DNA of 64,000 nt. It comes from Pseudomonas asiatica. GTDB lineage: Bacteria; Pseudomonadota; Gammaproteobacteria; Pseudomonadales; Pseudomonadaceae. A program made the translations under genes and the position numbers. The notes beneath the pieces are model-generated. The model saw only the letters and a list, made by a program, of their open reading frames with translations, was not told where the DNA came from and made no database searches. The stretch's first letter is position 1. Every line of letters starts with the position of its first letter. Positions 55,429-64,000 of this stretch are shown here, piece by piece. The stretch covers positions 1 to 64,000 of the forward strand of contig NZ_BLJF01000001.1 in NCBI RefSeq assembly GCF_009932335.1, given 5' to 3'.

Positions 55429-56218
55429 GCGATCGGCGCCGGTCGGCGTGATGGACTCCGGGGTTGGCGGCTTGTCGGTACTCGCCGAGATCCAGCGCCT
55501 GCTGCCCAACGAGACGCTGCTGTACGTGGGCGATTGCGGCCACATACCCTACGGAGAGAAGTCGCCGGACTATATCCGTGAGCGTCTCCGGCGCATTGCT
55601 GCGTTCTTCCATGAACAGGGCGCCAAGGCCATGGTACTGGCCTGCAATACCGCCACGGTGGCGGCGGTGGCCGACCTGCGCGAGTTGTACCCGAACTGGC
55701 CGCTGGTGGGCATGGAGCCGGCGGTGAAGCCCGCTGCCGCCGCTACGCGCTCTGGCGTGGTCGGTGTGCTGGCCACTACCGGTACCCTGCAGAGTGCCAA
55801 GTTCGCTGCCTTGCTCGATCGTTTTGCCAATGAAGTACAGGTCATCACCCAACCTTGCCCGGGCCTGGTCGATCTGATCGAGACCGGTGACCTGGCCAGC
55901 CCGGCGCTGCGCCAGTTGCTGCAAGGTTATGTGCAGCCGTTGCTGGCCGCTGGCTGTGACACGTTGATTCTCGGTTGCACCCATTACCCCTTCCTGCGCC
56001 CGTTGCTGGCCGGCATGGTGCCAGCCGACGTCGCCATCATCGATACCGGTGCTGCAGTGGCGCGCCAACTGCAGCGGCTGCTGGGCGCGGATGACCTGTT
56101 GGCCGATGGGCCGGCCAGGGATACCCGCTTCTGGACCAGTGCCGATCCGCAATCTCTCAGGAAGATCCTGCCTTTGCTGTGGCATAAGTCGGACAGTGTG
56201 CAAAGCTTTTCATTGTGA
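55421..56218 (+). CDS. murI: Glutamate racemase
   Basis: 265 residues from [17 protein letters not shown], the ATG at 55421. Catalytic cysteines are in ACNTA and LGCTHY. It makes D-glutamate for peptidoglycan. The longer frame starting within moeB is not needed. It ends the hemA-prfA-prmC-moeB-murI run. Confidence 0.96.
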   Translation: MAERSAPVGVMDSGVGGLSVLAEIQRLLPNETLLYVGDCGHIPYGEKSPDYIRERLRRIAAFFHEQGAKAMVLACNTATVAAVADLRELYPNWPLVGMEPAVKPAAAATRSGVVGVLATTGTLQSAKFAALLDRFANEVQVITQPCPGLVDLIETGDLASPALRQLLQGYVQPLLAAGCDTLILGCTHYPFLRPLLAGMVPADVAIIDTGAAVARQLQRLLGADDLLADGPARDTRFWTSADPQSLRKILPLLWHKSDSVQSFSL

Positions 56219-56319
56219 AAAAAACGTGAAAAGAAGCTGAACTATTGTACCGCTGCCGTTTTCTACCGCCTTGCCTGAAATGAGGCGGATACCAATAACA
56301 GCAAAGAAGGATGTTGCTC

Positions 56320-56838
56320 ATGAAGAAGCTGCTCGGCTTGGCGGCGGCTGCCGTCTTCACCCTGGGGCACTCACTGTCGGCGCAGGCTGCCGACGTTTCG
56401 TTTTCGGTGGGGCAGACCGGTGACTCGACCATGGTCTACCGGTTGGGGCTGCAATCGAATTGGGAAGCGAGTTGGTGGCAGACCAGCGTCGGGCGCCTGA
56501 CGGGGTATTGGGATGGGGCCTACAGCTATTGGGATGGTGACGAGACCGCGAGCAACCATAGCCTGTCGTTCGCGCCGGTGTTCGTCTACGAGTTTGCCGG
56601 GGAGTCGGTGAAGCCTTATATAGAGGCTGGGATTGGCGTGGCGGCATTCTCCAGCACCGAGCTGGAAGACAACGAGCTGGGCTCGGCATTCCAGTTCGAG
56701 GATCGCATCGGCTTTGGATTGCGCTTTGCCGGTGGGCATGAGATTGGCGTGCGGGCGATTCACTATTCCAACGCGGGCATCAAGCAGCCCAACGATGGGG
56801 TGGAGAGCTATAGCCTGCATTACCGCATGACGCTCTGA
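56320..56838 (+). CDS. pagL: Lipid A 3-O-deacylase PagL-type outer-membrane protein
   Basis: 172 residues from MKKLLGLAAAAVFTLG; the second of two near ATGs is preferred because AAGAAGG ends 9 bases before it. Signal peptide ends at AQA. The mature 8-strand barrel has the catalytic His-Ser pair in AIHYSNAGIKQPN and the usual aromatic C-terminal strand. It removes the 3-O acyl chain of lipid A, modulating immune recognition and membrane packing. Confidence 0.9.
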   Translation: MKKLLGLAAAAVFTLGHSLSAQAADVSFSVGQTGDSTMVYRLGLQSNWEASWWQTSVGRLTGYWDGAYSYWDGDETASNHSLSFAPVFVYEFAGESVKPYIEAGIGVAAFSSTELEDNELGSAFQFEDRIGFGLRFAGGHEIGVRAIHYSNAGIKQPNDGVESYSLHYRMTL

Positions 56839-56930
56839 GCTCTCCTTCCACGGGGGCTCGCATTGCCTGAGATCTACGAGGTACCTGGGGAGCAACTGTC
56901 TTGCCCCGTTACTCAGGCTACCTCATTACC

Positions 56931-57025
56931 CTGTAGGAGCAGCCTTGTGCTGCGAAGGGGGCGGTAGGGCAGCAGATGTTCTTGTGCAGTAATGGTCTCT
57001 TCGCAGCACAAGGCTGCTCCTACAG
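56931..57025. repeat. REP pair (BIME) between converging genes
   Basis: CTGTAGGAGCAGCCTTGTGC.. at 56931-56955 and its perfect 25-base reverse complement at 57001-57025. This is the typical Pseudomonas REP sequence in an inverted pair; it probably also stops transcription between pagL and the oxidoreductase gene. Confidence 0.9.
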
Positions 57026-57078
57026 GCCCTGCGCATGGCTTCAAGTCGATGTGGTCTAGGTGGAAGCCGGTACGGTCA

Positions 57079-57789
57079 CTACATCGATTGCTTGTGTGAC
57101 AAAGGCCACAGGCCATTGAGATCCAAAGCCTCCAGCACAAGCTCGGGCTCCCTCTGCGGCCACCGCCGCAGCAACTCTTCCGCCGCATTCTGCGGCGTCC
57201 ACGCCTCCGGTATCGCCTGCGCCGGTGTCACGGGTGTCTTCAGCGACTGCGGCCCCACCACGGTCAGCTCAACCCCCTGCGCCTTCAACGCCTGACGCTG
57301 CTCGCGCATCCATTGTGGCATGTTGTTCCAGCCCGCAGGCACCTGCGTCGGTGCATGCAACTGCAGCGCTGAATAACGGTTGAACACCGCCATCACCTGC
57401 GGCGAGTCACCCTTCGCCAACAACGGCAGCGCACTGGCCAGGCAATGCTCGCCGGCCAACTGGTTGTCCGTGACGATCGCCTCGAACAACTCGCTGTCAG
57501 CCACATCGTCCGCCAGGTAATCGCTGGTACCGGCGTTGATGATCAAGCCATCCAGCGCGCACCAGGCATGGCAGATCTGCTGGCTGGCCTGGGCCGCCTG
57601 ATGTTCTTCGTGCAACTGCCACGGCAAGCGCAACAGCTGGCTGCCGTAGCGTGCACCCAAGGCATCCAGTGCCTCGCCATGCTTCGCGCTTGCAGCTACC
57701 CGGTGTCCTTGCCCGAGCAGCCCCTCCACTAAAGCCAGGCCAAGTCCATTGCCTGCTCCCGTCACCCAGATACTGCGTGCGTTGTTCAA
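57079..57789 (-). CDS. Short-chain dehydrogenase/reductase-like protein, catalytic motif not evident
   Basis: 236 residues. N-terminal NAD(P) loop TGAGNGLGLALVE and LIINAGTSDY show the SDR fold. The usual catalytic YxxxK is not present at the expected position (sequence there is FNRYSALQLHA), so activity is uncertain. It overlaps phrB by 4 bases and is the last gene of the photolyase operon. Confidence 0.75.
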   Translation of the reverse strand: MNNARSIWVTGAGNGLGLALVEGLLGQGHRVAASAKHGEALDALGARYGSQLLRLPWQLHEEHQAAQASQQICHAWCALDGLIINAGTSDYLADDVADSELFEAIVTDNQLAGEHCLASALPLLAKGDSPQVMAVFNRYSALQLHAPTQVPAGWNNMPQWMREQRQALKAQGVELTVVGPQSLKTPVTPAQAIPEAWTPQNAAEELLRRWPQREPELVLEALDLNGLWPLSHKQSM

Positions 57790-59228
57790 GATGCTGCCCT
57801 CTGATCCTGCCGGCGCGGGAGGTTCTTGAATGCCTCCAGTGCGCGCTGACGACTGCTGTCGAGATCGACAATTGGACTGTGGTAGAAATATCTAGCAAAA
57901 AGATCGGCCGACTTCACGGGGAAATGAATGGCTTTTTCATCAACCCCCTGCAATTCCGGCAGCCAGTGCCGAATGAAACGCCCTTGCGGGTCGAATCGCT
58001 GCGACTGTGAAACCGGGTTGAAGATGCGGAAATAGGGCACTGCGTCGGTGCCAGTGGACGCGCTCCACTGCCAACCGCCGTTGTTGGCGGCCAGGTCGCC
58101 GTCTATCAAGTGGCGCATGAAATGCCGCTCGCCCTTGCGCCAGTCGATCAGCAGGTTCTTGCTGAGGAACATGGCCACGATCATGCGCAGGCGGTTGTGC
58201 ATCCACCCGGTGTGCAGCAGTTGGCGCATGGCGGCGTCGATGATCGGGAAGCCGGTTCGGCCCTGTTCCCATGCTTCGAGGTCGGCCGGTGCATCGCGCC
58301 AGGGCAGGGCTTCGGTCTGGGCGCGGAAGGCGCGGTGACGCGAGACCTGTGGATAACCGGTCAGGATGTGTTTGTAGAATTCGCGCCAGAGCAGCTCGTT
58401 GATCCAGGTTTGCACGCCGCTGCTGCCGCTGTCGAACTCGCCGCGGTTGCTGGCCAGGGCACCGTGCAGGCACTGGCGTGGCGAGATCACGCCGGCGGCC
58501 AGATAGGCGGAGAGCTGGCTGGTACCGGGCTTTGCAGGCAAGTCACGCAGCTGTTGGTAATCGTCGATGGTTTCATCGAGAAAACGGGTCAGCCGCGCCT
58601 GCGCTTCGGCTTCGCCGGCCGGCCAGTGGTCGCGCAGCGCCTGCGCGGGTTTTTCGAAGCCGTCCACGTGCTGTGGGATCGGGTCGCTGCTGACCTGCAG
58701 CGGTGCCTGGCGTTTTATCTGGCGGGCCAGGGCAGGGAGGCTGCGGTGCAGGTGCTCCAGGCAGCTCTTCTTGAACTGGCTGAACACCTGGAAGTAGTCG
58801 CCGCCGCGGGTAAGGATGGTGCCCGGGCGGAACAACAGCTGGTCGAGGTGGCTGTGGGCCTGGATGGCCGACTTTTCCAGCAGCGCGCGGGTGGCGTCGT
58901 CGCGACATTGCTCGTTGATGCCGTACTCCTCGTTCCAGTGCACGCTTTGCACCTGATGTTGGCGGCAGACATCGAGTACGGCCTGTGGCGCCTGGTCCCA
59001 GGTGTCGATCCTGCGGATCAGCAGGGGGATGTTCAAGCGCTCCAGCGACTGGCGCAGGTCGCGCAGGTTGCGCAGCCAGAAGTCGACTTTGCAGGCGGCG
59101 TCGTCGTGGGCCAGCCATTGCCCGGGGCTGACCAGCCACAGTGCGAGGGTCGGGCCGCGTTCGCTGGCGGCGGCTAGCGCGGTGTTGTCATCGATGCGCA
59201 GGTCGCTGCGCAGCCAGGTCAGGTGCAT
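57786..59228 (-). CDS. phrB: Deoxyribodipyrimidine photolyase
   Basis: 480 residues: N-terminal antenna domain (TWLRSDLRIDDNTALAAA), C-terminal FAD domain with FPIIDAAMRQLLHTGWMHNR and NGGWQWSASTGTDA. It repairs UV-induced pyrimidine dimers with blue light. It follows the MerR-type regulator, overlapping it by 10 bases. Confidence 0.97.
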   Translation of the reverse strand: MHLTWLRSDLRIDDNTALAAASERGPTLALWLVSPGQWLAHDDAACKVDFWLRNLRDLRQSLERLNIPLLIRRIDTWDQAPQAVLDVCRQHQVQSVHWNEEYGINEQCRDDATRALLEKSAIQAHSHLDQLLFRPGTILTRGGDYFQVFSQFKKSCLEHLHRSLPALARQIKRQAPLQVSSDPIPQHVDGFEKPAQALRDHWPAGEAEAQARLTRFLDETIDDYQQLRDLPAKPGTSQLSAYLAAGVISPRQCLHGALASNRGEFDSGSSGVQTWINELLWREFYKHILTGYPQVSRHRAFRAQTEALPWRDAPADLEAWEQGRTGFPIIDAAMRQLLHTGWMHNRLRMIVAMFLSKNLLIDWRKGERHFMRHLIDGDLAANNGGWQWSASTGTDAVPYFRIFNPVSQSQRFDPQGRFIRHWLPELQGVDEKAIHFPVKSADLFARYFYHSPIVDLDSSRQRALEAFKNLPRRQDQRAAS

Positions 59229-60118
59229 GGTGCGGTCATCTCTCCAGGCTGGCGGTCATGGGCTTGCAGCAAACGCAATGCCGCCTGCGGGGTATCGAAC
59301 AGAGCAAGATTGGGCAGCCCCAGGGCGCGCAGCCGGGTTTCATGCAGCGCCAGCGTCGGCCCGCCAGCCAGGGTCGGCACGGGCAGGTTGGACAGGGTAC
59401 GGTGCAACGCCTTGTCATCGATACGTGGCCCCAGGTGCAGGAGCACGGCGCGTGGCTTGAGCATGGTGGCTGCGCGTTGCAGGTGCGCGCCAGCAATGGT
59501 GTGCTCCAGCACTTCGACCGGCAGGCCGTTGCTGGTGAACAGCCAGGCGCACAACCACAAACCGGGGCTGAAAGTGTGTTCGCTGTCTTCGGCCAGCAAG
59601 ATGGCAGGCCCATGCAGCAACTGGTTGTCGTGGTAGACCCTGGCGCCCAGCTTGCTGCGCAGCCAGCTGTGGAAAAACACCTGTTCCAGCCGTGCGTTGA
59701 AGTAATTGCGCCAGCGCAGGTCGAGGAGGTCGAGCAGCGGCAACAGCAATTGCTCGCACAGAGTGACGGCCGGGTACAGGGCCATCGCCTGGTTGAGCTG
59801 CTGGTCGAGGGCGCGCTGCGACAGCGTGGCGATGGCCTCGATCAGTTGGAACTGCCGGGCTTGCCAGTCGCCTTTCGGCGGCGTGCTGGCCGGTTTGTCG
59901 AGCAGCTCTCGTACCTGGCCGACGGAGGCGCCGCGCTGCAGCCAGGCAAGGATCGCTTCTACTCGTTCGACCTGCTCCAGCGGATACAGGCGATGGCCCT
60001 TGGCGGTACGTTGGGGCTTGAGCAGGCCGTAGCGGCGCTCCCAGGCTCGCAGGGTGACGGGATTGACGCCCGTGCGGCGAGCCAGTTCGCCGATGGGCAA
60101 CAGGATCTCAGACGGCAT
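59219..60118 (-). CDS. MerR-family regulator, LitR/CarH-like without visible B12 motif
   Basis: 299 residues. MerR DNA-binding domain: IGELARRTGVNPVTLRAWERR. The C-terminal half resembles the helical and Rossmann parts of LitR/CarH photoreceptors, but I see no D-x-H-x-x-G cobalamin motif. This fits the class II LitR type that controls light-induced genes, including phrB, in P. putida. It overlaps both neighbours, so it is in the operon it probably regulates. Confidence 0.8.
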   Translation of the reverse strand: MPSEILLPIGELARRTGVNPVTLRAWERRYGLLKPQRTAKGHRLYPLEQVERVEAILAWLQRGASVGQVRELLDKPASTPPKGDWQARQFQLIEAIATLSQRALDQQLNQAMALYPAVTLCEQLLLPLLDLLDLRWRNYFNARLEQVFFHSWLRSKLGARVYHDNQLLHGPAILLAEDSEHTFSPGLWLCAWLFTSNGLPVEVLEHTIAGAHLQRAATMLKPRAVLLHLGPRIDDKALHRTLSNLPVPTLAGGPTLALHETRLRALGLPNLALFDTPQAALRLLQAHDRQPGEMTAPCT

Positions 60119-61076
60119 TGCGCAGGCCCAGGCTCTCGGGGTGCGGCTGGAGGTATGCCTGCTGCTGCAGATACGGATCGGGATGCTTGCGCAAATGGTG
60201 CTTGAGCAGGGTCAGCGGCACTACCAGCGGCACTACACCTTGCTGGTATTGGCCGATGATGGCCTGCAGCTCGGCTTTGTCCTGCCGTGTGAGGATGTCC
60301 TTGAAGTAGCCGCTCAGATGCTGTAGCACGTTGCAATGAGTGCCGCGGCTGGCACAGCGGCGCAGAGCCTGCATCAGCTGGCTGAAGTAGCGCGGGCCGA
60401 TGCTTTGCGGGTCATCGTCCTTGCTCATGCTGCCGAGCAGGCGCCCGAGGCTGCGATAGGCCTGCGGGTTGTTGGCCATCAACAGGTACTTGTAGCGTGA
60501 GTGGAATCGCACCAGAGCGCCACGGCTTAGGCCTTCGGCCAGCAGGCGCTGCCAGTCGGCGTAGGCGTACACGCGGCTGATGAAGTTCTCGCGCAGTACG
60601 GGGTCGTGCAGGCGGCCTTCTTCTTCTACCGGCAGGTCCGGCCGCCGTGCGCAGAACGCCTGGGCATACACTCCCCGCCCACCGTGAAAGGCAGGGTGGC
60701 CATTGTCCTGGTATACCTTGACCCGCTCCAGGCCACAGGAAGGCGATTTCTGCATGAAGATGTAGCCGCAGATATCATCGAGTTCCGCCGCCATTTGCTC
60801 GCCATAGCTGCGCAGCGGCCCGGTCAGGTCCATTCCGGGGTTGCGGGTGCCTACCACTTCCGGCTGCTCGGGGTCGCCGACCAGGCGGATCGGGTCGCGC
60901 GGCACGCCCAGGCCGATGGCCACCTCCGGGCATACCGGCAACCAGTCGAAATGTTCCTCGAGTTGCATACGGCACAGGTCGGAGGCCTTGTGGCCGCCGT
61001 TATAGCGCACGCTGTGCCCGGTCAGGCAGGCGCTGATGGCGATACGCGGCTTGCTGTGGGCGGATGATTCGTGCAT
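60108..61076 (-). CDS. DUF523 / DUF1722 fusion protein (YbgA-like)
   Basis: 322 residues from MHESSAHSKPRIAISACLTG, with GGAGG before it; the longer frame starts inside the operator. The N-terminal DUF523 domain has paired cysteines (SACLTG, FMQKSPSCGLERV), and the C-terminal DUF1722 domain contains HSRYKYLLMANN. Such proteins sit with photolyases; the function is unknown, with a metal or cofactor role possible. First gene of the DUF523-merR-phrB-SDR operon. Confidence 0.85.
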   Translation of the reverse strand: MHESSAHSKPRIAISACLTGHSVRYNGGHKASDLCRMQLEEHFDWLPVCPEVAIGLGVPRDPIRLVGDPEQPEVVGTRNPGMDLTGPLRSYGEQMAAELDDICGYIFMQKSPSCGLERVKVYQDNGHPAFHGGRGVYAQAFCARRPDLPVEEEGRLHDPVLRENFISRVYAYADWQRLLAEGLSRGALVRFHSRYKYLLMANNPQAYRSLGRLLGSMSKDDDPQSIGPRYFSQLMQALRRCASRGTHCNVLQHLSGYFKDILTRQDKAELQAIIGQYQQGVVPLVVPLTLLKHHLRKHPDPYLQQQAYLQPHPESLGLRNAV

Positions 61077-61090
61077 GGGCTGCCTCCAAA

Positions 61091-61122
61091 AACCTGTACG
61101 AGACAAAATAGTTGTACAGGTT
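61091..61122. promoter_or_regulatory. Inverted-repeat operator of the photolyase operon
   Basis: AACCTGTAC (61091-61099) and GTACAGGTT (61114-61122), a perfect 9-bp inverted repeat with a 14-base spacer just before the DUF523 gene. Half-sites of the TGTAC kind are typical for LitR/CarH-type MerR regulators. A related dyad is at 62209. Confidence 0.65.
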
Positions 61123-61176
61123 CATTCCAGCACAGCCCGGAAGTTATGCAAACAGTTTTTTTTGTATAACCCTACA

Positions 61177-62202
<1,026 letters not shown>

Positions 62203-62208
62203 TCAGGC

Positions 62209-62242
62209 AAACCTGTACAATGCTCAAATGTTGTATAAGGTT
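62209..62242. promoter_or_regulatory. Second LitR-like dyad, between divergent genes
   Basis: AACCTGTACAA (62209-62219) and TTGTATAAGGTT (62231-62242) form an imperfect inverted repeat like the one at 61091. It could control the FAD gene (-) and the TIGR01777 gene (+) along with the photolyase operon. Confidence 0.55.
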
Positions 62243-62350
62243 ATTCCGTGTTGGCAGGCAGGTTGGCCTATGTTTATCCGAGAGCGTCGGGTCAAAAAAG
62301 TGCCTTGATGTTAAAAATAGACCACCGCCGCATTCTGCGAGGACACAGCC

Positions 62351-63256
62351 ATGCATATATTGCTGACAGGCGGCACCGGGTTGATTGGCAAGCACCTGTG
62401 CCAGTACTGGCTCGGCCAGGGTCATCGCCTGACGGTGTGGAGTCGGCGGCCTGAACAGGTGCCGAAAATTTGTGGGACCGGCGTGCGTGGCATCGCCCGC
62501 CTGGAGCAACTGGAGGCGGACGATCAGCTGGACGCGGTGATCAACCTCGCCGGCGCCCCGATTGCTGACCGGCCCTGGACGGCGACCCGGCGCAACCTGC
62601 TGTGGGCCAGCCGCGTCACCCTCACCGAGCAGTTGCTGGCCTGGCTGGGCAGCCGCGAACAGCGCCCGGAAGTGTTGATTTCCGGCTCGGCGGTGGGCTG
62701 GTATGGAGACGGTGGCGAACGCGAGCTGACCGAGGCTTCACCGCCGGTGCGCGAAGATTTCGCCAGCCAGCTGTGCATCGCCTGGGAAGAGACGGCGCTG
62801 CGTTCCCAGGCCCAGGGCATTCGCGTGGTGCTGGTGCGTACCGGGTTGGTTCTGGCCAGTGATGGCGGCTTTTTGTCGCGCCTGCGCCTGCCCTTCAAAC
62901 TGGGGCTGGGCGGGCCTTTGGGCGACGGGCGGCAGTGGATGCCTTGGGTCCATATAGACGACCAGGTCGCCCTGATTGATTTTCTCTTGCAGCACAAGGA
63001 TGCCAGCGGTCCTTATAATGCCTGCGCCCCGGAGCCGGTGCGCAACCGCGAGTTCGCCAGGCGCTTGGGCCGCACCTTGCACCGGCCGGCGCTGCTGCCA
63101 GTGCCGGCACTGCTGCTCAAGGCGGGGCTGGGTGAGCTGTCGACCCTGCTACTCGGCGGCCAGCGCGCCCGCCCGGCACGCTTGCTGGCGGCAGGCTTCA
63201 CCTTCCGCTTCAACGATTTGCAATCGGCTCTGGACAACCTGTCCAGCCGCCTCTGA
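62351..63256 (+). CDS. TIGR01777-family epimerase/dehydratase-like protein
   Basis: 301 residues, extended SDR with [15 protein letters not shown] at the N-terminus, [13 protein letters not shown], and [16 protein letters not shown]. It is the YfcH-type NAD(P)-dependent epimerase family. Its place between phrB-cluster genes and hemH is conserved in P. putida-type genomes; no specific substrate is known. Confidence 0.9.
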   Translation: MHILLTGGTGLIGKHLCQYWLGQGHRLTVWSRRPEQVPKICGTGVRGIARLEQLEADDQLDAVINLAGAPIADRPWTATRRNLLWASRVTLTEQLLAWLGSREQRPEVLISGSAVGWYGDGGERELTEASPPVREDFASQLCIAWEETALRSQAQGIRVVLVRTGLVLASDGGFLSRLRLPFKLGLGGPLGDGRQWMPWVHIDDQVALIDFLLQHKDASGPYNACAPEPVRNREFARRLGRTLHRPALLPVPALLLKAGLGELSTLLLGGQRARPARLLAAGFTFRFNDLQSALDNLSSRL

Positions 63257-63269
63257 CATAGGACGCTGC

Positions 63270-64000
63270 ATGACCGATCACGCCCTGCTGCTGGTCAACC
63301 TGGGTTCCCCGGCCTCCACCTCGGTGGCCGATGTGCGCCGCTACCTCAACCAGTTCCTCATGGACCCGTATGTGATCGACCTGCCCTGGCCGGTACGGCG
63401 CCTGCTGGTGTCGCTGATCCTGATCAAGCGCCCGGAGCAGTCGGCGCATGCCTATGGCTCGATCTGGTGGGAGGAGGGCTCGCCGCTGGTAGTGCTGACC
63501 CGTCGCCTGCAGGCGGCGATGGTCGAGCACTGGCCCCATGGCCCGGTGGAGATTGCCATGCGCTATGGCCAGCCGGCCTTGCCCGAGGTGCTGGAGCGCC
63601 TGGTGGCCCGGGGTGTGCGCAAGGTGACCCTGGCGCCGCTGTATCCACAGTTCGCTGACAGCACGGTGACCACTGTGGTGGAACTGGCCAGGCAGACGGT
63701 CAGTGAACGCCAGTTGCCGTTGCAACTTCGCGTGCTACAGCCATTCTACGAGCACCCGGACTACATCGAGGCACTGGTCGCCAGCGCCCGGCCTTACCTG
63801 GAGCAGGATTACGATCACCTGTTGCTGAGCTTCCATGGCTTGCCGGAGCGCCACTTGAAGAAGCTGGACCCTACCGGCAAGCATGACTTCCAGGCGGCCG
63901 ATTGCTGCAAGGATGCCAGTGCCGACATGCGCGCGGTCTGCTACCGCGGGCAGTGCCTGGCAACGGCCAGGGCCTTTGCTCAGAAGATGGGCATACCCGA
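63270..64000 (+). CDS. hemH: Ferrochelatase, 3' end outside window
   Basis: The first 243 residues are visible from [16 protein letters not shown]; the gene continues past the right edge. [10 protein letters not shown] contains the catalytic His of ferrochelatases, and [10 protein letters not shown] follows. It inserts iron into protoporphyrin to make heme. It lies 13 bp after the TIGR01777 gene. Confidence 0.95.
   Translation, partial: MTDHALLLVNLGSPASTSVADVRRYLNQFLMDPYVIDLPWPVRRLLVSLILIKRPEQSAHAYGSIWWEEGSPLVVLTRRLQAAMVEHWPHGPVEIAMRYGQPALPEVLERLVARGVRKVTLAPLYPQFADSTVTTVVELARQTVSERQLPLQLRVLQPFYEHPDYIEALVASARPYLEQDYDHLLLSFHGLPERHLKKLDPTGKHDFQAADCCKDASADMRAVCYRGQCLATARAFAQKMGIP

Overview
The window is a bacterial chromosome segment from a Pseudomonas, most likely of the P. 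putida group. The evidence is the gene order ychF-pth-rplY-prs-tRNA-Gln-ispE-lolB-TPR lipoprotein, then hemA-prfA-prmC-moeB-murI, pagL, the phrB/MerR/DUF523 cluster and hemH, together with Pseudomonas-type REP hairpins and a palindrome-rich intergenic repeat of about 330 bp.

Bases 1 to about 40,300 are a genomic island with a tyrosine integrase at its right end (38,962-40,215), next to the ychF terminator. The left end lies outside the window. From left to right it holds a satellite-like stretch (HTH protein, AlpA-type excision regulator, YagK/YfjJ-Gp2-type replication protein) and a divergent pair, a HEPN protein against an unknown 493-aa protein. The latter is followed by a 1136-aa nuclease/RNase H/SF1 helicase and a 39-aa membrane peptide. 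Next come a WYL regulator divergent from a membrane/coil peptide, an ADP-ribosylglycohydrolase-like gene and a zinc-ribbon gene; an operon of three dynamin-like GTPases; and a decayed copy of the WYL control region. A large operon follows, coding for a SNF2 helicase, TrlF (PHP plus SMC-like ATPase), a GHKL ATPase, a DNA methyltransferase, a Res-type helicase-nuclease and a DUF262/DUF1524/DUF5655 protein. The island ends with a RadC/YqaJ/DUF932 block and the integrase. Most of it looks like a cluster of anti-phage modules.

A 13-base box, TTTACCTGTATAA, occurs exactly at three divergent control regions: before the 493-aa/HEPN pair, before the WYL gene itself, and before the SNF2 operon. A shortened copy lies upstream of the dynamin operon. 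I infer that the WYL protein, or its promoter module, links several of these systems into one regulon. The copy before the SNF2 operon sits in a duplicated and decayed WYL/membrane-peptide promoter module.

Bases 40,404-64,000 are ordinary core genome with one accessory cassette at 47,700-50,500. That cassette holds hcp, a putative glycine-zipper type VI effector, its membrane immunity protein, an orphan second effector C-terminus and a frameshifted second immunity gene. The four genes after hcp are joined by ATGA overlaps, and the cassette lies between two direct copies of the intergenic repeat. The right end holds heme and translation genes (hemA, prfA, prmC, hemH) and what looks like a light-responsive photolyase cluster with a matching inverted-repeat operator.
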